Of a DNA stretch of 64,000 bases, positions 1 through 11,325 are shown piece after piece. The notes beneath the pieces were generated by a model. That model was given only the letters and a program-made list of their open reading frames with translations, was not told the origin of the DNA and did no database searches. Within the stretch, counting starts at the first letter, position 1; each line of letters opens with the position of its first letter. The position numbers and the translations under genes were made by a program. Location of the stretch: NCBI RefSeq assembly GCF_022539505.1, contig NC_061508.1, positions 262,576,736 to 262,640,735 on the forward strand, written 5' to 3'. The DNA comes from Lolium rigidum. Taxonomy: Eukaryota > Streptophyta > Magnoliopsida > Poales > Poaceae.

Positions 1-2
1 TA

Positions 3-230
3 TATACCAAGGTCGGTGAATTCAAAAAAGAGCTACATTTTAAAATGGCAGTGCGGACGACTGGGGATATTCAGCCACCGGGGACCAATCTATGTGGATA
101 CTATGTTTGTGAGAGGATCCGGAGATACTGCAATGAGCGGGACCGGACGTGTGAGAACAACATCCCGAGGAATAACCTCCGGAAGACGCTTAGTCCGAAG
201 CTCGCTTCCGACCACTTCAAGAGGAACTAG
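3..230 (+). pseudogene. C-terminal fragment of CACTA-borne Ulp1-like cysteine protease
   Basis: The frame is open from the window edge to a stop at 228-230. It contains the motif QPPGTNLCGYYVC, which matches the Q-x-CG catalytic block of Ulp1/SUMO-protease-like proteins carried by plant CACTA elements; the Cys before GYY would be the nucleophile. Only the last 75 or so residues are visible, so the His and Asp of the triad are off the window and integrity cannot be judged. An overlapping ORF at 16-315 in another frame is a shadow. Its position about 570 bp from the CACTA terminus fits the element's 3' gene. The role in transposition is not established. Confidence 0.6.
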
Positions 231-590
231 CTGGATGGTTGGCGAGGAAGTCATCGATCCTAGAGGAGAACACTATTACGATGACGTAGAACTTTATATG
301 CACCAGAATTTGTAACTAACTTGTTCAAAATTGTATATGGTCATCCGATATTGAATATATATTGTATATGGTCATCCGATATTGAATATATATTGTATAT
401 TCCTCTTGAATGCTTTTTGGTTCTAATTTCAAATTTGTTTGAAATTGTACATTCATATGCATGTATGTATACGAGTACCGTAGAATATGTGAAACTCCTT
501 CAAAATTAAAACCCAAAAGAAATAAAACAATACAAATTAAAAAGAAACCAGATTTAGGGGGAGGGGGCTAAAACCCTAAACCTGCGGAGG

Positions 591-706
591 CCTTTAGTCG
601 CGGTTGGCCGGAAGAACCGCGACTAAAGGTCCTCCGCCCTGGCGCTCGCCTGCGGCCCACGTGGACGGGCCTTTAGTCGCGGTTCGTAAGGAACCGCGAC
701 TAAAGG
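591..706. repeat. Subterminal hairpin repeats of the CACTA end
   Basis: There are two perfect 15-bp inverted repeats. The first has arms 591-605 and 615-629 (CCTTTAGTCGCGGTT and its complement) with a 9-nt loop. The second has arms 670-684 and 692-706 with a 7-nt loop. Further partial copies occur at 713-775. Such arrays are typical transposase-binding subterminal regions of CACTA elements. Confidence 0.85.
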
Positions 707-781
707 GGGGGGCCTTTAGTCGCGATACTTTGGTCGCGGTTGCGCCACCGCGACTAATGGCAGTTGCCAACCGCGACCAAA

Positions 782-800
782 GTCCCTTTTTCCACCAGTG
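782..800. repeat. CACTA terminal inverted repeat (right)
   Basis: The sequence GTCCCTTTTTCCACCAGTG is the complement of a CACTGGTGGAAA-type terminus. It marks the exact right boundary of the transposon. Confidence 0.85.
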
Positions 801-1002
801 CTCGAAATACAAAGTAATTATGAACGAAGCGAGTATCACATCACTTCTCCGATCTTGACCTTACCTCATCATTTGAGAGGTACTAGGTGACGACTAATCA
901 TCGGTCTAGTCCAAACCCTGTGCCCTGGTAACGTGTACGGCACCGTGTAATCCTCTGGTGCGTGACTGCGCGCACGCTAGACGCAACCGAGAGTGTATCC
1001 TA

Positions 1003-1062
1003 TGAAACAGCATGATTCATGCACCGGCTGCACCGACTTACTATGGATCATTGGATGTGAAA
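1003..1062 (+). repeat. Left arm of diverged inverted pair
   Basis: This segment is the reverse complement, at roughly 80% identity by eye, of 1837-1895. Weaker similarity continues inward for about another 100 bp. In the frame giving YPMKQHDSC on the plus strand, the residues align with YPMKQRDSC on the minus strand of the other arm. The family is not recognised. Confidence 0.6.
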
Positions 1063-1295
1063 GCAATGAACAGGACTCAACTAGGACATGAGCCGGTGGC
1101 ACATTAACAAAGTAAACCTTGGAGTGCAGCTGAATTGTTCTAATAGTCCTTGCCAAAGTCATTTTGTCTCTCAGCTGACCTCATGTACGACAGCTCCATG
1201 GGATCTAGGATTAGAAAGCTCCCCATGACGGCTCTCTCCCTCTCCTGTACCACTCGAACCCTTCCTGCGAGTTCCTCTTCCGCCTGAACCTCGGC

Positions 1296-1449
1296 CAGTG
1301 GCGGAGCCAGCAGGTGTTAGGGTGGGGCAGCATTTCATATTTGCACATATTTCAGTGAGAAAAATAGAAAAATTAAAAAATCTAGCTCATATATACATGA
1401 GATTAGCATGGTTGTCTCACCCTGAGAAAAATTTCTAGATCCGCCACTG
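1296..1449. mobile_element. hAT-type MITE, 154 bp
   Basis: The ends are CAGTGGCGGAGCCAG and CTAGATCCGCCACTG, imperfect terminal inverted repeats of the form CAGTGGCGGA(T/G)C(T/C)AG seen in grass hAT elements. An exact 8-bp duplication ACCTCGGC flanks it at 1288-1295 and 1450-1457, the hAT target size. The AT-rich interior codes for nothing. Confidence 0.87.
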
Positions 1450-1836
1450 ACCTCGGCCACCGCCGGATCTGGAAGCCTCCTCCTTCACAGGTGCTCTTGG
1501 TCGCCTGACTTCAATGGATTCAGATGCTTCATGGTCAAAGTATTTTCGGGTTTCTCCTCCCAAATCCCCAATTCCTGAGGTGTACACTCATGGAGCAACT
1601 CCAATTTTCCTCGATTTCTTGCCGTTGTTCATGAATCTATCGTCAATTCTGAGATTTTCCTCGATTTCTTGCCGGAACTGTTCGTGTATATCTATTGGCT
1701 GCTGCTGTCGGATAGACATGATGACGATTGAACAGTTTAAGAGGGTTTTTGTGCAATTTAGCAATAGCAGTGCGGGCGTTTCTTTGTAAATATGCACCAA
1801 TCCATGTCTTATCTCCATCGGATCCCTTATTTCTAC

Positions 1837-1895
1837 ATCCAATGGCCCATAACAGGCAGGTGCAGTCGTTGCATGAGTCCCGCTGTTTCATAGGA
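1837..1895 (-). repeat. Right arm of diverged inverted pair
   Basis: Partner of 1003-1062 in opposite orientation. The minus-strand frame reads YPMKQRDSCNDCTCLLWAIGC and shares 17 of 21 to 24 aligned positions with the left arm. This suggests two copies of one short coding exon or of an old repeat. No known domain is recognised. Confidence 0.5.
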
Positions 1896-2131
1896 TACGT
1901 TCTCCCGCAACCACGTACGGTACCATGCATGCAGGCACTGATCCCATCTTTCGTGGTGACCAGCTGGGCGAATGAAAGGTTAACGTGCCGCAGACTCTTT
2001 TTTGACTAGCTCCATGACGATCGATCCGGTACGGCCGGTGTGCTAGCTTGTCCCGTGAAGATTGGTCGAGGCTCGTCGACGGGTTGCGCTTTCCGCGAAC
2101 ATCAAGTGTGCCCGTATCAGGCCAGCTCTAA

Positions 2132-3863
2132 GTCATCTCCAACCGCGGCGATTCATTCCACGCCCGCGCGTTCGGATGGATTGAACCGGATAAAATCCCG
2201 GCCTACCCATCCTAAAAACGGATGGCCGCGGCGTCCGGATAACCCAAAGCTGGTCCAAATCTGGACCGAGTTTGCGTGACCGCGGACTTCTATTGCTGGC
2301 CGCTCGCGTCCTCCCCTTGTATGCCCCTGGCCCGCTTGTCTACCTCCCAAAACACAGCCCACTCGCACACATCTCCCACCGCTCCGCCGCCACCCCAGGA
2401 CAGGCGATTTGGGAGCACTGTCGACGCCGGCCACTGTCGTCGAGACGCCGGCAAGCGGTGCAGAAGCATAGGACGCGGCCCGCACTGCTTTCGTGGTGTC
2501 ATAGCAGAGGAATGGGAGGACGCAGTCGCCGACGCTGTTGTCCTCTCACCGTCGCGAGACCTCCCGCCGTCAGCAGCTTCGTCATTGTCGCCAAATGTGA
2601 GCTCTCGTGCACCGTGTTTCCAGGCCACAAGTCGCCCGGGATGGCCATTGCCTGCAGGTCCCTCCGGATGCATTGGATGGCCTCCACCTGCGAGGTGTTC
2701 GATGAAATGGGCGATCTAAAATTTGTCCCATTTCATCTGTAGATCATGGTGGACAGCGACGACGAGTACTTCTTCAAGAACTTCATCGACACGTCGTCAA
2801 ACGAGGAGTCGGACGACGACTTTCTCACGGAGGTTGCGCTGATCATCCACGAGCACAATGTCTCGCAGATCCCCGTGTATCGGGGGTCCTTGCCGGGGCG
2901 CGCGGCTGCCTTCGACCGCAAAAGAGAACGAGGCCACGACCAGCTCTTCACCAACTACTTCTACCACAAGGCATTGTTCACGCCGGCCATGTTTCGCCGT
3001 CGTTTTCGGATGTCCAGACCGTTGTTTGATAGGCTAGCGTCGGTCAGTCCCCTGATGTGGATTTTGATATCAATGGCCACCATTACAACAAGGGGCACTA
3101 CCTTGCTGATGGTATCTATCCACCTTGGGCTACACTCGTGAAGACAATCCGGCGTCCCAACTCAGAGCAGGAGCCAAGGTTTGCCAAAGAGCAAGAGGGA
3201 GCCCGGAAAGATGTCGAGCGGGCGTTTGGCATCCTCCAACCTCGTTGGGCTATCGTCAGACACCCTGCTAGAGCATGGAGTGTGCAAACTCTGTGGGAGG
3301 TGATGACTGCTTGTGTAATCATGCATAACATGATTGTTGAGGTAGAGCGGGATGATTCACTGCTTGATAATGAGTGGGATGTCCAGGGAGAGTTGGTTAC
3401 TCCTCAAGGTGGTCCGGCATCATTCCAAGATATCCTCTATGTGCACCACGAAATTCGGGTCCACGCTAATTTGGTGGAGCACATGTGGCAGCATGTTGGC
3501 AACAATGCTGCAAACAACAATGAAGGAAATCCCGAAGAAAACAATGCCTAGAGCATTTGTATCATTTTTACATTTTTTTGAATAATACTTTGTCATTGAA
3601 TACGTGGACAATAAACTTATATAATAAATCTTGAGCATTTAAACTCATTTATATTTTTAATGATTTTTATGCTTTTATAGTGAATTTAGAAGCAAATATC
3701 AACTTCTATGGCGCCGCGACCCAAATCTGCCGCGTTGGGTGCAGCACGCGACCCAAACCGACACGCAGACGTGGGGCTCCGTCCGCGTGTCTGCGCGGCC
3801 ACCCAAACGGCCCAAAACGGACGGCCCAACGCGTCCGTTTGGGTCGCACCGCTGGAGATGCCC
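2132..3863 (+). mobile_element. PIF/Harbinger element G1, deletion derivative, 1.7 kb
   Basis: The ends GTCATCTCCAACCG and CGCTGGAGATGCCC form imperfect terminal inverted repeats around the core CATCTCCA, and TAA duplications flank them at 2129-2131 and 3864-3866. This TAA/TTA target and TIR core are typical of Harbinger. Inside is a transposase that has lost its middle. The element is inserted a few bases inside the left end of G2, a related element. Confidence 0.8.
2746..3551 (+). pseudogene. PIF/Harbinger transposase, internally deleted
   Basis: The N-terminal part (2746 to about 3050) reads an acidic leader followed by YRGSLPGRAAAFDRKRERGHD and FRRRFRMSRPLFDRL, the conserved start of plant Harbinger transposases. 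The C-terminal part (3057-3551, a different frame) starts at FDINGHHYNKGHYLADGIYP and continues through a DVERAFGILQPRWAIVRHPAR block with the last catalytic acidic region, then a CVIMHNMI motif. Some 150-200 residues with the first two DDE acids are missing at the joint near 3052, which also shifts the frame. Plant homologues are about 400-450 residues. The protein would be inactive, although the element could be moved in trans. Confidence 0.82.
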
Positions 3864-4119
3864 TAACGGGGCGACTCATCCCGCGGCCGCGCATCCGGAT
3901 GGGTCAAATAGGACAACAACGCGCCCCACGCGCGGATCCATCACAAAAATGGATGGCCGCGGCATCCGGGATGACCCAAAACTGGCCCAAACCTGGGGCC
4001 TCCTTTGTGTGGCCATGGACACCGGGGGCTGGCCTCTCGCGTCCTCTCTTGTCCTCCCCTGGCCCACCTGTCTGCCTCCCAAAATACACCCCACTCCACT
4101 CCCACTCCAAATCTAGAGG

Positions 4120-4685
4120 ATGGGCGACGAAGCTGCCACCGCCGCCACCATCAGAGATGAGGCCGAGCTCGCGGCCGTTGTCGCTCCTATCATGGAGGTG
4201 GCTCCTGTCGTGTATGTTCCGGTGCTCGCGCAGCCCGCGACGGCGGTAAAGAAGGCGAAGCCCGAGCTCACCATCAAGAAGAGGGCGATCAAGATCAAGA
4301 AGCGGGCCGACCGGCGCAGGGCGCTCGAACAACGGAAGAGGGATGCCGCTGCCTTGGAGGAGCGGCAGAGGGCGGCCGAGCATCTCCAACTCCTCCAAAT
4401 GGAGGCGAAGGTGAAAACCATGCAAGAGCATGCCATGCTCTTTTACAGCCACACCGCGCTCGCAAAGCTGGCCGCGACGGGCGCCGGCTCAGCCTTGGCG
4501 GGAAGCTTCGGCTCGTCCGTGACCTGGCCACTTCCTCCCCGGTGAACAACCCCGCCGATTACCCCGTTTGAGTACCTGCCCGGCGCGCACGAAATAATGG
4601 CGCCGGCGGGGCAGTATTTCTACCCGCCACGGGATGGGTCACCGGAGGTGGGCGAGTCCATAACGGGGTTTTCACCTTCGTCCAT
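4120..4685 (+). pseudogene. Harbinger-associated ORF with Arg/Lys/Glu-rich coiled-coil segment
   Basis: The ORF starts at ATG 4120, directly after a G2 leader homologous to that of G1. It has an Ala/Val-rich start, a basic block (KKAKPELTIKKRAIKIKK, residues about 45-65) and a charged heptad-like stretch (about 66-105), and stops at 4545. A second frame (about 4550-4685, reading ITGFSPSSI) continues across the A insertion into 56743 to about 56765 (DLN). This resembles the non-transposase ORF (Myb/NAM-like accessory protein) of grass Harbinger elements. That is an inference from composition and position. It is broken by a frameshift near 4545 and by A. Confidence 0.45.
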
Positions 4686-5924
4686 TGATGACCCACAAGT
4701 ATAGGGGGTCTATCGTAGTATTTTCGATAAGTAAGAATGTCGATCCCAACGAGGAGCAGAAGGTGTTGACAAGCAGTTTTGATGAAGGATTCACTGTAAA
4801 TGCTCACAGACAAGTATTCAAGGGGTTTTGATGTAGCAGATGAATAAAGTACAAGTAAAGTGCGAGAGTAATAATTGCAGCGAGTGGCCCAATCCTTTTT
4901 AGCACAAAGGACAAGCCGGTTTGTTTACTTATAATGACCAAACGTTCTTGAGGACACACGGGAATTTAGTCTAGTACTTTCGCTTCATATAGCTGATTAA
5001 TCTTCATTGTTTTGATAAGTGTTGTGTGGGTGAACCTATGCTAATGCACCGCCCTTCCTAGGACTAATACATACTTGTGATTATACCCCTTGCAAGCATC
5101 CGCAACTACAAGAAAGTAATTAAGATAAATCTAACCACAGACCTTAAACTGCGAGATCCTGCTATCCCTCCTGCACCGATATACCAACGGGGGTTCAGGT
5201 TTCTATCACTCCGGCAACCCCGCAATTAGCAAACGAGTACAAGATGTATTCCCCTAGGCCCATAAAGGTGAAGTATCATGTATTCGACGTTCACATGACA
5301 CCACTAGAAGAATAACACCACAACTTAAATATCATAACATTGAATATTACTCAACCATAATTCACTACTAACATTTAGACTTCACCCATGTCCTCAAGAA
5401 CTAAACGAACTACTCACGAGACATCATATGGAACATGATCGGAGGTGATATGATGATGAATAACAATCTGAACATAAACCTTGGTTCAATGGTTTCACTC
5501 AATAGCATCAATAACAAGTAGAAATCAATACCAGGAGAGTTTCCCCTATCAAACAATCAAGATCCAACCCAAATTGTTACAGCGGTGACGATGTGCAGCG
5601 GTGGAGATGGCGGTGATGATGATGGAGATGATGGTGATGACGATGGAGATGATGTCCAGCTCGGTGACGGTGACGATGGCGTCGATTTCCCCCTCTGGGA
5701 GGGAATTTCCCCGGCAGATCTCAGCCTGCCGGAGAGCTCTTTTCTCTCTGGTGTTTTCCGCCCCGCAGAGGCGGCTGTGACTCTTCGCGACTATCCCCCG
5801 GAGCTTAGGTTTTCGGGACGAAGAAGTACGCGAAGGAGAGGAGGCCAGAGGGGGCTGTGGGCCCCCTCCCCACATGGTGGCGCGGCCAGGGCAGGGCCCG
5901 CGCTGGCCTGTGAGGGGCACCCAT
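4686..5924 (-). repeat. 3' LTR of element A, first segment
   Basis: It begins TGATGACCCACAAGTATAGGGG and is interrupted by B after 5924; the remaining 271 bp resume at 31558. Total length is about 1510 bp against 1508 bp for the other LTR. It includes a GAT/GATGAT-rich low-complexity stretch (about 5590-5680) that yields a spurious Asp/Gly-rich frame, and a GC-rich imperfect hairpin just before the break. Confidence 0.92.
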
Positions 5925-7531
5925 TGATACGTCTCAAACGTATCTATAATTTCTTATGTTCCATGCTACTTTATTGATGATACCTACATGTTTTATACAT
6001 ACTTTATGTCATATTTATGCATTTTCCGGCACTAACCTATTAACAAGATGCCGAAGAGCCGATTGCTTGTTTTCTCGCTGTTTTTGGTTTCAGAAATCCT
6101 AGTAAGGAAATATTCTTGGAATTGGACGAAATCAACGCCCAGGATCTTATTTTTCCACGAAGCTTCCAGAACACCGAGGGAGATACGAAGTGGGGCGACG
6201 AGGCGCCCACACAACAGGGCGGCGCGGCCAGGCCTTGGGCCGCTCGGCCCTGGCGTGTGGGGCCCTCGTGGCGCCCCCCTGACCTACCCTTCCGCCTACT
6301 CAAGCCTTCATCGATAATAGCTCCAGTACCGAGAGCCACGATACGGAAAACCTTCCAGAGACGCTGCCGCCGCCAATCCCATCTCGGGGGATTCAGGAGA
6401 TCGCCTCCGGCACCCTGCCGGAGAGGGGAATCATCTCCCGGAGGACTCTTCACCGCCATGGTCGCCTCCGGAGTGATGTGTGAGTAGTTCACCCCTGGAC
6501 TATGGGTCCATAGTAGTAGCTAGATGGTCGTCTTCTCCTAATTGTGCTATCATTGTTGGATCTTGTGAGCTACCTAACATGATCAAGATCATCTATCTAT
6601 AATGCTACATGTTGCGTTTGTTGGGATCCGATGAATAATGAATGCTATGTTATGTTGAATATCAATCTATCATCTATGTGTTGTTTATGATCTTGCATGC
6701 TCTCCATTGCTAGTAGAGGCTCTGGCCAAGTTTTTGCTTGTAACTCCAAGAGGGAGTATTTATGCTCGATAGTGGGTTCATGCCTCCATTAAATCCGGGA
6801 CGAGTGACGTAAAGTTCTAAGGTTGTGGATGTGTCTGTTGCCACTAGGGATAAAACATCAATGCTATGTCTAAGGATGTATTTTTTGATTACATTACGCA
6901 CCATACTTAATGCAATTGTCTGTTGTTTGCAACTTAATACTGGAAGGGGTTCGGATGATAACCTGAAGGTGGACTTTTTAGGCATAGATGCATGCTGGAT
7001 AGCGGTCTATGTACTTTGTCGTAATGCCCAATTAAATATCACACTACTCATCATAACATGTATGTGCATTGTCATGCCATCTTTATTTGTCAATGGCCCA
7101 ACTGTAATTTGTTCACCCAACATGCTATTTATCTTATGGGAGAGACACCACTAGTGAACTGTGGACCCCGGTCCATTCTTTACATCGAATACAATCTACT
7201 CGCAATACTCGTTCTATCGTTCTCTCGCAAACATCATCATCCACACTATACATCTAATCCTTTGTTACAGACAAGCCGGTGAGATTGACAACCTCACTGT
7301 CATGTTGGGGCAAAGTAATTTGGTTGTGTTGTGCGAGTTCCACATTGGCGCCGGAATCCCTGGTGTTGCGCCGCACTACACTCCGCCGCCATCAACCTTC
7401 AACGTGCTTCTTGGCTCCCACTGGTTCGATAAACCTTGGTTTCTTACTGAGGGAAACTTGCCGCTATACGCATCACACCTTCCTCTTGGGGTTTCCAACG
7501 GACACGTGCTGTACGCGTAACAAGCGAATCA
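5925..7531 (+). repeat. 5' LTR of element B
   Basis: It starts TGATACGTCTC and ends GCGAATCA, and is near-identical to 29952-31552. It holds a GC-rich imperfect hairpin (arms CCCACAC 6206-6212 and GTGTGGG 6255-6261). Short ORFs inside it are not genes. Confidence 0.93.
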
Positions 7532-7538
7532 AGATTTC

Positions 7539-7557
7539 TGGCGCCGTTGCCGGGGAG
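7539..7557 (+). other. Primer-binding site of B
   Basis: TGGCGCCGTTGCCGGGGAG lies 7 nt after the 5' LTR. It has the TGGCGCC start expected of a match to a tRNA 3' end; I recall the tRNA-Asp type for Athila-lineage elements. It fixes B in plus orientation. Confidence 0.8.
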
Positions 7558-7785
7558 ATCAAGACACGCTGCAAGGGGAGTCTCCACTTCCAATCTATTT
7601 ACTTTGTTTTTGTCTTGCTTTATTTTATTTACTGCTTTTTTTGCTGCATTATATCAAAAAACAAAAAAATTAGTTGCTAGCTTTACTTTATTTACTGTCT
7701 TGTTTGCATTCTCCATATTAAAAACACAAAAAATTAGTTACTTGCATTTACTTTATCTAGTTTGCTTTATTTTACTTTTGCTAAA

Positions 7786-9864
7786 ATGGGTACTCCTGAG
7801 AATACTAAGTTGTGTGACTTCACAACCACAAATAATAATGATTTCTTATGCACACCTATTGCTCCACCTGCTACTGCAGCAGAATTCTTTGAAATTAAAC
7901 CTGCTTTACTAAATCTTGTTATGAGAGAGCAATTTTCACGGTGTTAGTTCTGATGATGCTGCTGCCCATCTTAATAATTTTGTTGAACTATGTGAAATGC
8001 AAAAATATAAGGATGTAGATGGTGACATTATAAAATTAAAATTGTTTCATTTCTCATTAAGAGGAAGAGCTAAAGATTGGTTGCTATCTTTGCCTAAGAA
8101 TAGTATTGATTCATGGACTAAATGCAAGGATTCTTTTATTGGTAGATATTATCCTCCTCCTAAAATTATATCTTTGAGAAGTAGCATAATGAATTTTAAA
8201 CAATTGGATAATGAGCATGTTGCCCAAGCATGGGAAAGAATGAAATCTTTGGTTAAAAATTGCCCAACCCATGGATCGACTACTTGGATGATCATCCAAA
8301 CCTTTCATGCAGACTGAATTTTTCTTCACGGAACTTATTGGATTCAGCTGCTTGGAGGTACCTTTATGTCCATCACTCTAGGCGACGCAACAAAGCTTCT
8401 TGATAATATGATGATTAATTACTCTGAATGGCACACGGAAAGAGCTCCACAAGGTAAGAAGGTAAATTATGTCGAAGAAACCTCCTCCTTGAGTGATAAG
8501 ATTGATGCTATTATGTCTATGCTTGTGAATGGTAGGACAAATGTTGATCCTAATAATGTTCCTTTAGCTTCATTGGTTTCCCAAGAAGAACATGTTGATG
8601 TGAACTTCATTAAAAATAATAATTTCAACAACAATGCTTATCGGAACAATTCTAGTAACAACTATAGGCCATATCCTTATAATAATGGTAACGGGTATGG
8701 TAATTCTTATGGGAATTCTTACAACAATAATAGGAATACACCCCCTGGACTTGAAGCCATGCTTAAAGAATTTATTAGTAAACGAACTGCTTTTAACAAA
8801 TCTGTTGAAGAAAAGCTTGGAAAAATTGATATGCTTGCTTCTAAAGTTGATAGTCTTGTTGTTGATGTTGATCTTTTGAAATCGAAAGTTATGCCTAATG
8901 AAAATAAAGATATTAAGTCATTTGCTACAGCAAACTCCATCCAAGTTAGAATTAATGAGAATATAAGATTGATGGCCGAATTGCGTGCTAGGTGGGAAAA
9001 AGAAGAAAATGCTAAAGATAACAATATAGCTAAAGTTTGGACTATTACCACCACTAGTAATGCTAATGCTTCACATGTTGCTGCACCTCCTACTATTAAT
9101 GGTAAAAGAATTGGTGTTGGCAATGTTTCTACTTCTAATGCAAAGCGTGAAAAATTGCCTGAAATTGCTAAAACTGCTGAAACTGCCTGTGATAAAACTG
9201 CTGAAATTTTTTCTAATGTTGGGGATAATGATCCCATTGCTTTAGATCATAATGGTTTAGATTTTGATAATTGCCATATCTCTGAAGTTATAAAGTTCTT
9301 ACAAAAACTTGCTAAAAGTCCTAATGCTAGTGCTATAAATTTGGCCTTTACGAAACATATTACAAATGCTCTCATAAAAGCTAGAGAAGAGAAACTAAAA
9401 CTTGAAACTTCTATTCTTAGGAAGTTAGAGGATGGTTGGGAGCCCATCATTAAGATGAAGGTCAATGATTTTGATTGCAATGCTTTATGTGATCTTGGTG
9501 CAAGTATTTCCGTTATGCCTAGGAAAGTCTATAATATGCTTGACTTGCCACCATTGAAAAATTGTTATTTGGATGTTAATCTTGCTGATAACTCTACAAA
9601 GAAACCTTTGGGAAGGGTTGATAATGTTCGCATTACGGTTAACAATAACCTTGTACCCGTTGATTTTGTTGTCTTGGATATTGAATGCAATGCATCTTGT
9701 CCCATTATATTGGGAAGACCTTTTCTTCGAACTGTTGGTGCTATTATTGATATGAAGGAAGGTAATATTAAATATCAATTTACTCTCAAGAAAGGTATGG
9801 AACACTTCCCTAGAAATAGAATGAAGTTACCTTTTGATTCTATCATTAGAACAAATTATGATAT
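7786..9864 (+). pseudogene. gag-protease of element B, 5' part (split by C)
   Basis: Translation would start at ATG 7786 (MGTPENTKL). A gag region follows with the capsid-like LKLFHFSLRGRAKDWLLSLP and RYYPP blocks (about 8030-8160), then an Asn-rich spacer, a coiled-coil-like stretch (about 8750-9000), and a retropepsin with CDLGASISVMP and the flap-like ILGRPFLRT (about 9478-9735). DLG replaces the usual DTG, as in Athila proteases. Breaks are a +1 shift at 7937-7940 and a stop at 8315-8317. C interrupts the frame at 9864. It resumes at 17525 and ends at 17552. No RT or integrase follows. Confidence 0.85.
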
Positions 9865-11024
9865 TGTTGCGGTCAGAAACCCACCGGCGAGCAGCGACGG
9901 GCAACACAGTAGAGCCGGGAGGCTCCCAGGACTGCGGCCGGCCCTGGTCCCTCCGAGCGACGGCCCGCAAAGACTCGGCACGCACGTCCGATGCTGGTGC
10001 AAGGGCGTGCCACCTGACCTATACCTGGTCAGGAAGGTGATGGAGATGCCTCGCTTAGTTTCCTGCATGGCATACACGTAAACATTAAATACGAGCCTCG
10101 ATCGGCTCTCCGGTTGTCCTGTGAATCGGCTCAAAGAGCCGATCCACCCATGATTCGCACGAGGTGCACGAATATATGGTGGTCCTGCTTGATCAATATA
10201 AAGCTAAAATGATCTACTACGATTTAGGGTTTTCACCACATAATCGGAACATCCTACTCGTGATTGAGCCTGGCGGCCACGCACGGTGATCGTAAACCGT
10301 CCCTAGACAAGGCCTAAAAACCAACACGAGGTTGATCCCCAGAATATCCTGTCTAGGGCTAGCAAACTACACCCTACGCGCCACTGGATCCTTCAATCCG
10401 TTTGTAAGGCCTAACTATGCAGATATTAAACTAATCCTTGAAGAACAAGGAGCAATCATAACAGATCGGATCTACTAAATAATGATCAAGCGGGGTGCCG
10501 CCCCTACACCTAAGATAGGTGTAAGGGCGGCTAGATGTCTCAGGGTTGCACGACGACAGCATGTAATACGATGAACAATGCTAACCCTAACACATCTAAG
10601 ATAACTACGTTGCTCGCCATCAAAAAGGCTTCAGTACGAGCAACGCATGAACAGCGAATAAACTTGTACTGCCTAGATCGCAAGATGCGATCTAGGCAGC
10701 ATGATGCTTACCCGAAGAAACCCTCGAGACAAGGGAGTTGGCGATGCGCCTAGATTGGTTTGTGGTGAACGTGATTGTTGTTTATTTCATAAACCCTAGA
10801 TACATATTTATAGTCCAGTAGACTTTCTAACGTGGGAATAATCCCAACCGTGCACGAGCCAAACTCTAACTAACCGACACGTATCCTTCTATATTACAGA
10901 TACACGGGCAAACTAGCCCAAACTTTGCATATAAGGCCGATTCACGTATATTCTTCCATGTATATTCTTCAAGCCCATCTTGATCGCGGCCCACCTCTAA
11001 CTCGGTCAAATTCTGGTGATAACA
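9865..11024 (-). repeat. 3' LTR of element C (left copy)
   Basis: Runs from TGTTGCGGTC to GATAACA. On the minus strand it is preceded by a purine run with GGGGGG at about 11027-11036 (CCAGGGGGG), a plausible polypurine tract. Differences from the right copy cluster at CG, CTG and CAG sites. Confidence 0.92.
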
Positions 11025-11225
11025 CATGCCCCCCTGGTTTTGGAATTGATAATTCCAAAATCACTCTGCCTTTTCTTCGTCGGGTCATGTCGTGGCAGAG
11101 CAGAACCGTCACAGCATCCTTCATCATGATGCCTTGCCTTCTCAACTTCTCCGCGTGATTTGACCGTTGTTTTTTTTTCTTTTTGGGCACCACCTCCTCG
11201 GAAACTGCTGTGGCATTGAATCTCT

Positions 11226-11247
11226 ACTATATCCCCTTTATTTAACC
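11226..11247 (+). promoter_or_regulatory. Possible TATA region for the antisense ORF of C
   Basis: ACTATATCC and TTTATTTAACC lie 80-100 bp upstream of ATG 11326 on the strand opposite to gag-pol. The spacing fits a short leader. The assignment rests only on motif and position. Confidence 0.35.
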
Positions 11248-11325
11248 GCTCTGAACAGTTCGCCACTTCATCCCCTTGCTCTGTTCTGGCCATCGGCACC
11301 CAAAAATCCCCAATCTCCCGTAGCC

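Larger units (their letters stand above)
1..800 (+). mobile_element. CACTA (En/Spm) DNA transposon, right end
   Basis: Right-hand part of a CACTA transposon whose left part lies outside the window. It ends with an inverted-terminus sequence reading CACTGGTGGAAAAAGGGAC on the minus strand, the usual end of Triticeae CACTA elements. Inside this end are several copies of a subterminal motif around CCTTTAGTCGCGGTT in both orientations, as expected for transposase-binding repeats. Upstream lies the tail of a Ulp1-like protease reading frame, a common second gene of plant CACTA elements. The 3-bp target duplication would begin at 801 (CTC) but its partner is outside the window. Confidence 0.88.
801..2117. 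other. Unclassified region between CACTA and Harbinger elements
   Basis: About 1.3 kb with no recognisable gene. It holds a 154-bp MITE (1296-1449) and a diverged inverted pair (about 1003-1062 and 1837-1895). The bases around the MITE (CTCTCCCTCTCC, and a Pro/Ser-rich frame starting at 1514) have the composition of a plant 5' leader. I cannot show that any ORF here is real. Confidence 0.5.
2118..4685 (+). mobile_element. PIF/Harbinger-like element G2, left part (interrupted)
   Basis: A Harbinger-type element that starts near 2118 with a GGCCAGCTCTAA-like end, is split at 2131 by element G1, resumes at 3867, and is cut at 4685 by retrotransposon A. Its leader (about 3940-4110) is clearly homologous to that of G1: both have GGATGGCCGCGGC and a stretch of CTGGCC, CTCGCGTCCTC and CTGGCCC words before the ORF. 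A short continuation lies at 56743 to about 56765. The right end is missing. Confidence 0.6.

Noticed and set aside
2272..2742. ORFs of 127-156 codons upstream of the Harbinger transposase
   Set aside because: They overlap in several frames and on both strands of a GC-rich leader, and no similarity is recognised.
5585..5977. Asp/Gly-rich ORF (130 codons) in the A LTR, also at 56127-56519
   Set aside because: It comes from a GATGAT/GGTGAT low-complexity stretch inside an LTR and has no domain.
7547..7912. Leu/Phe-rich ORFs just after the B primer site, resembling a membrane protein
   Set aside because: The leader is T-rich and the real gag start is ATG 7786 in another frame. Hydrophobicity reflects base composition.
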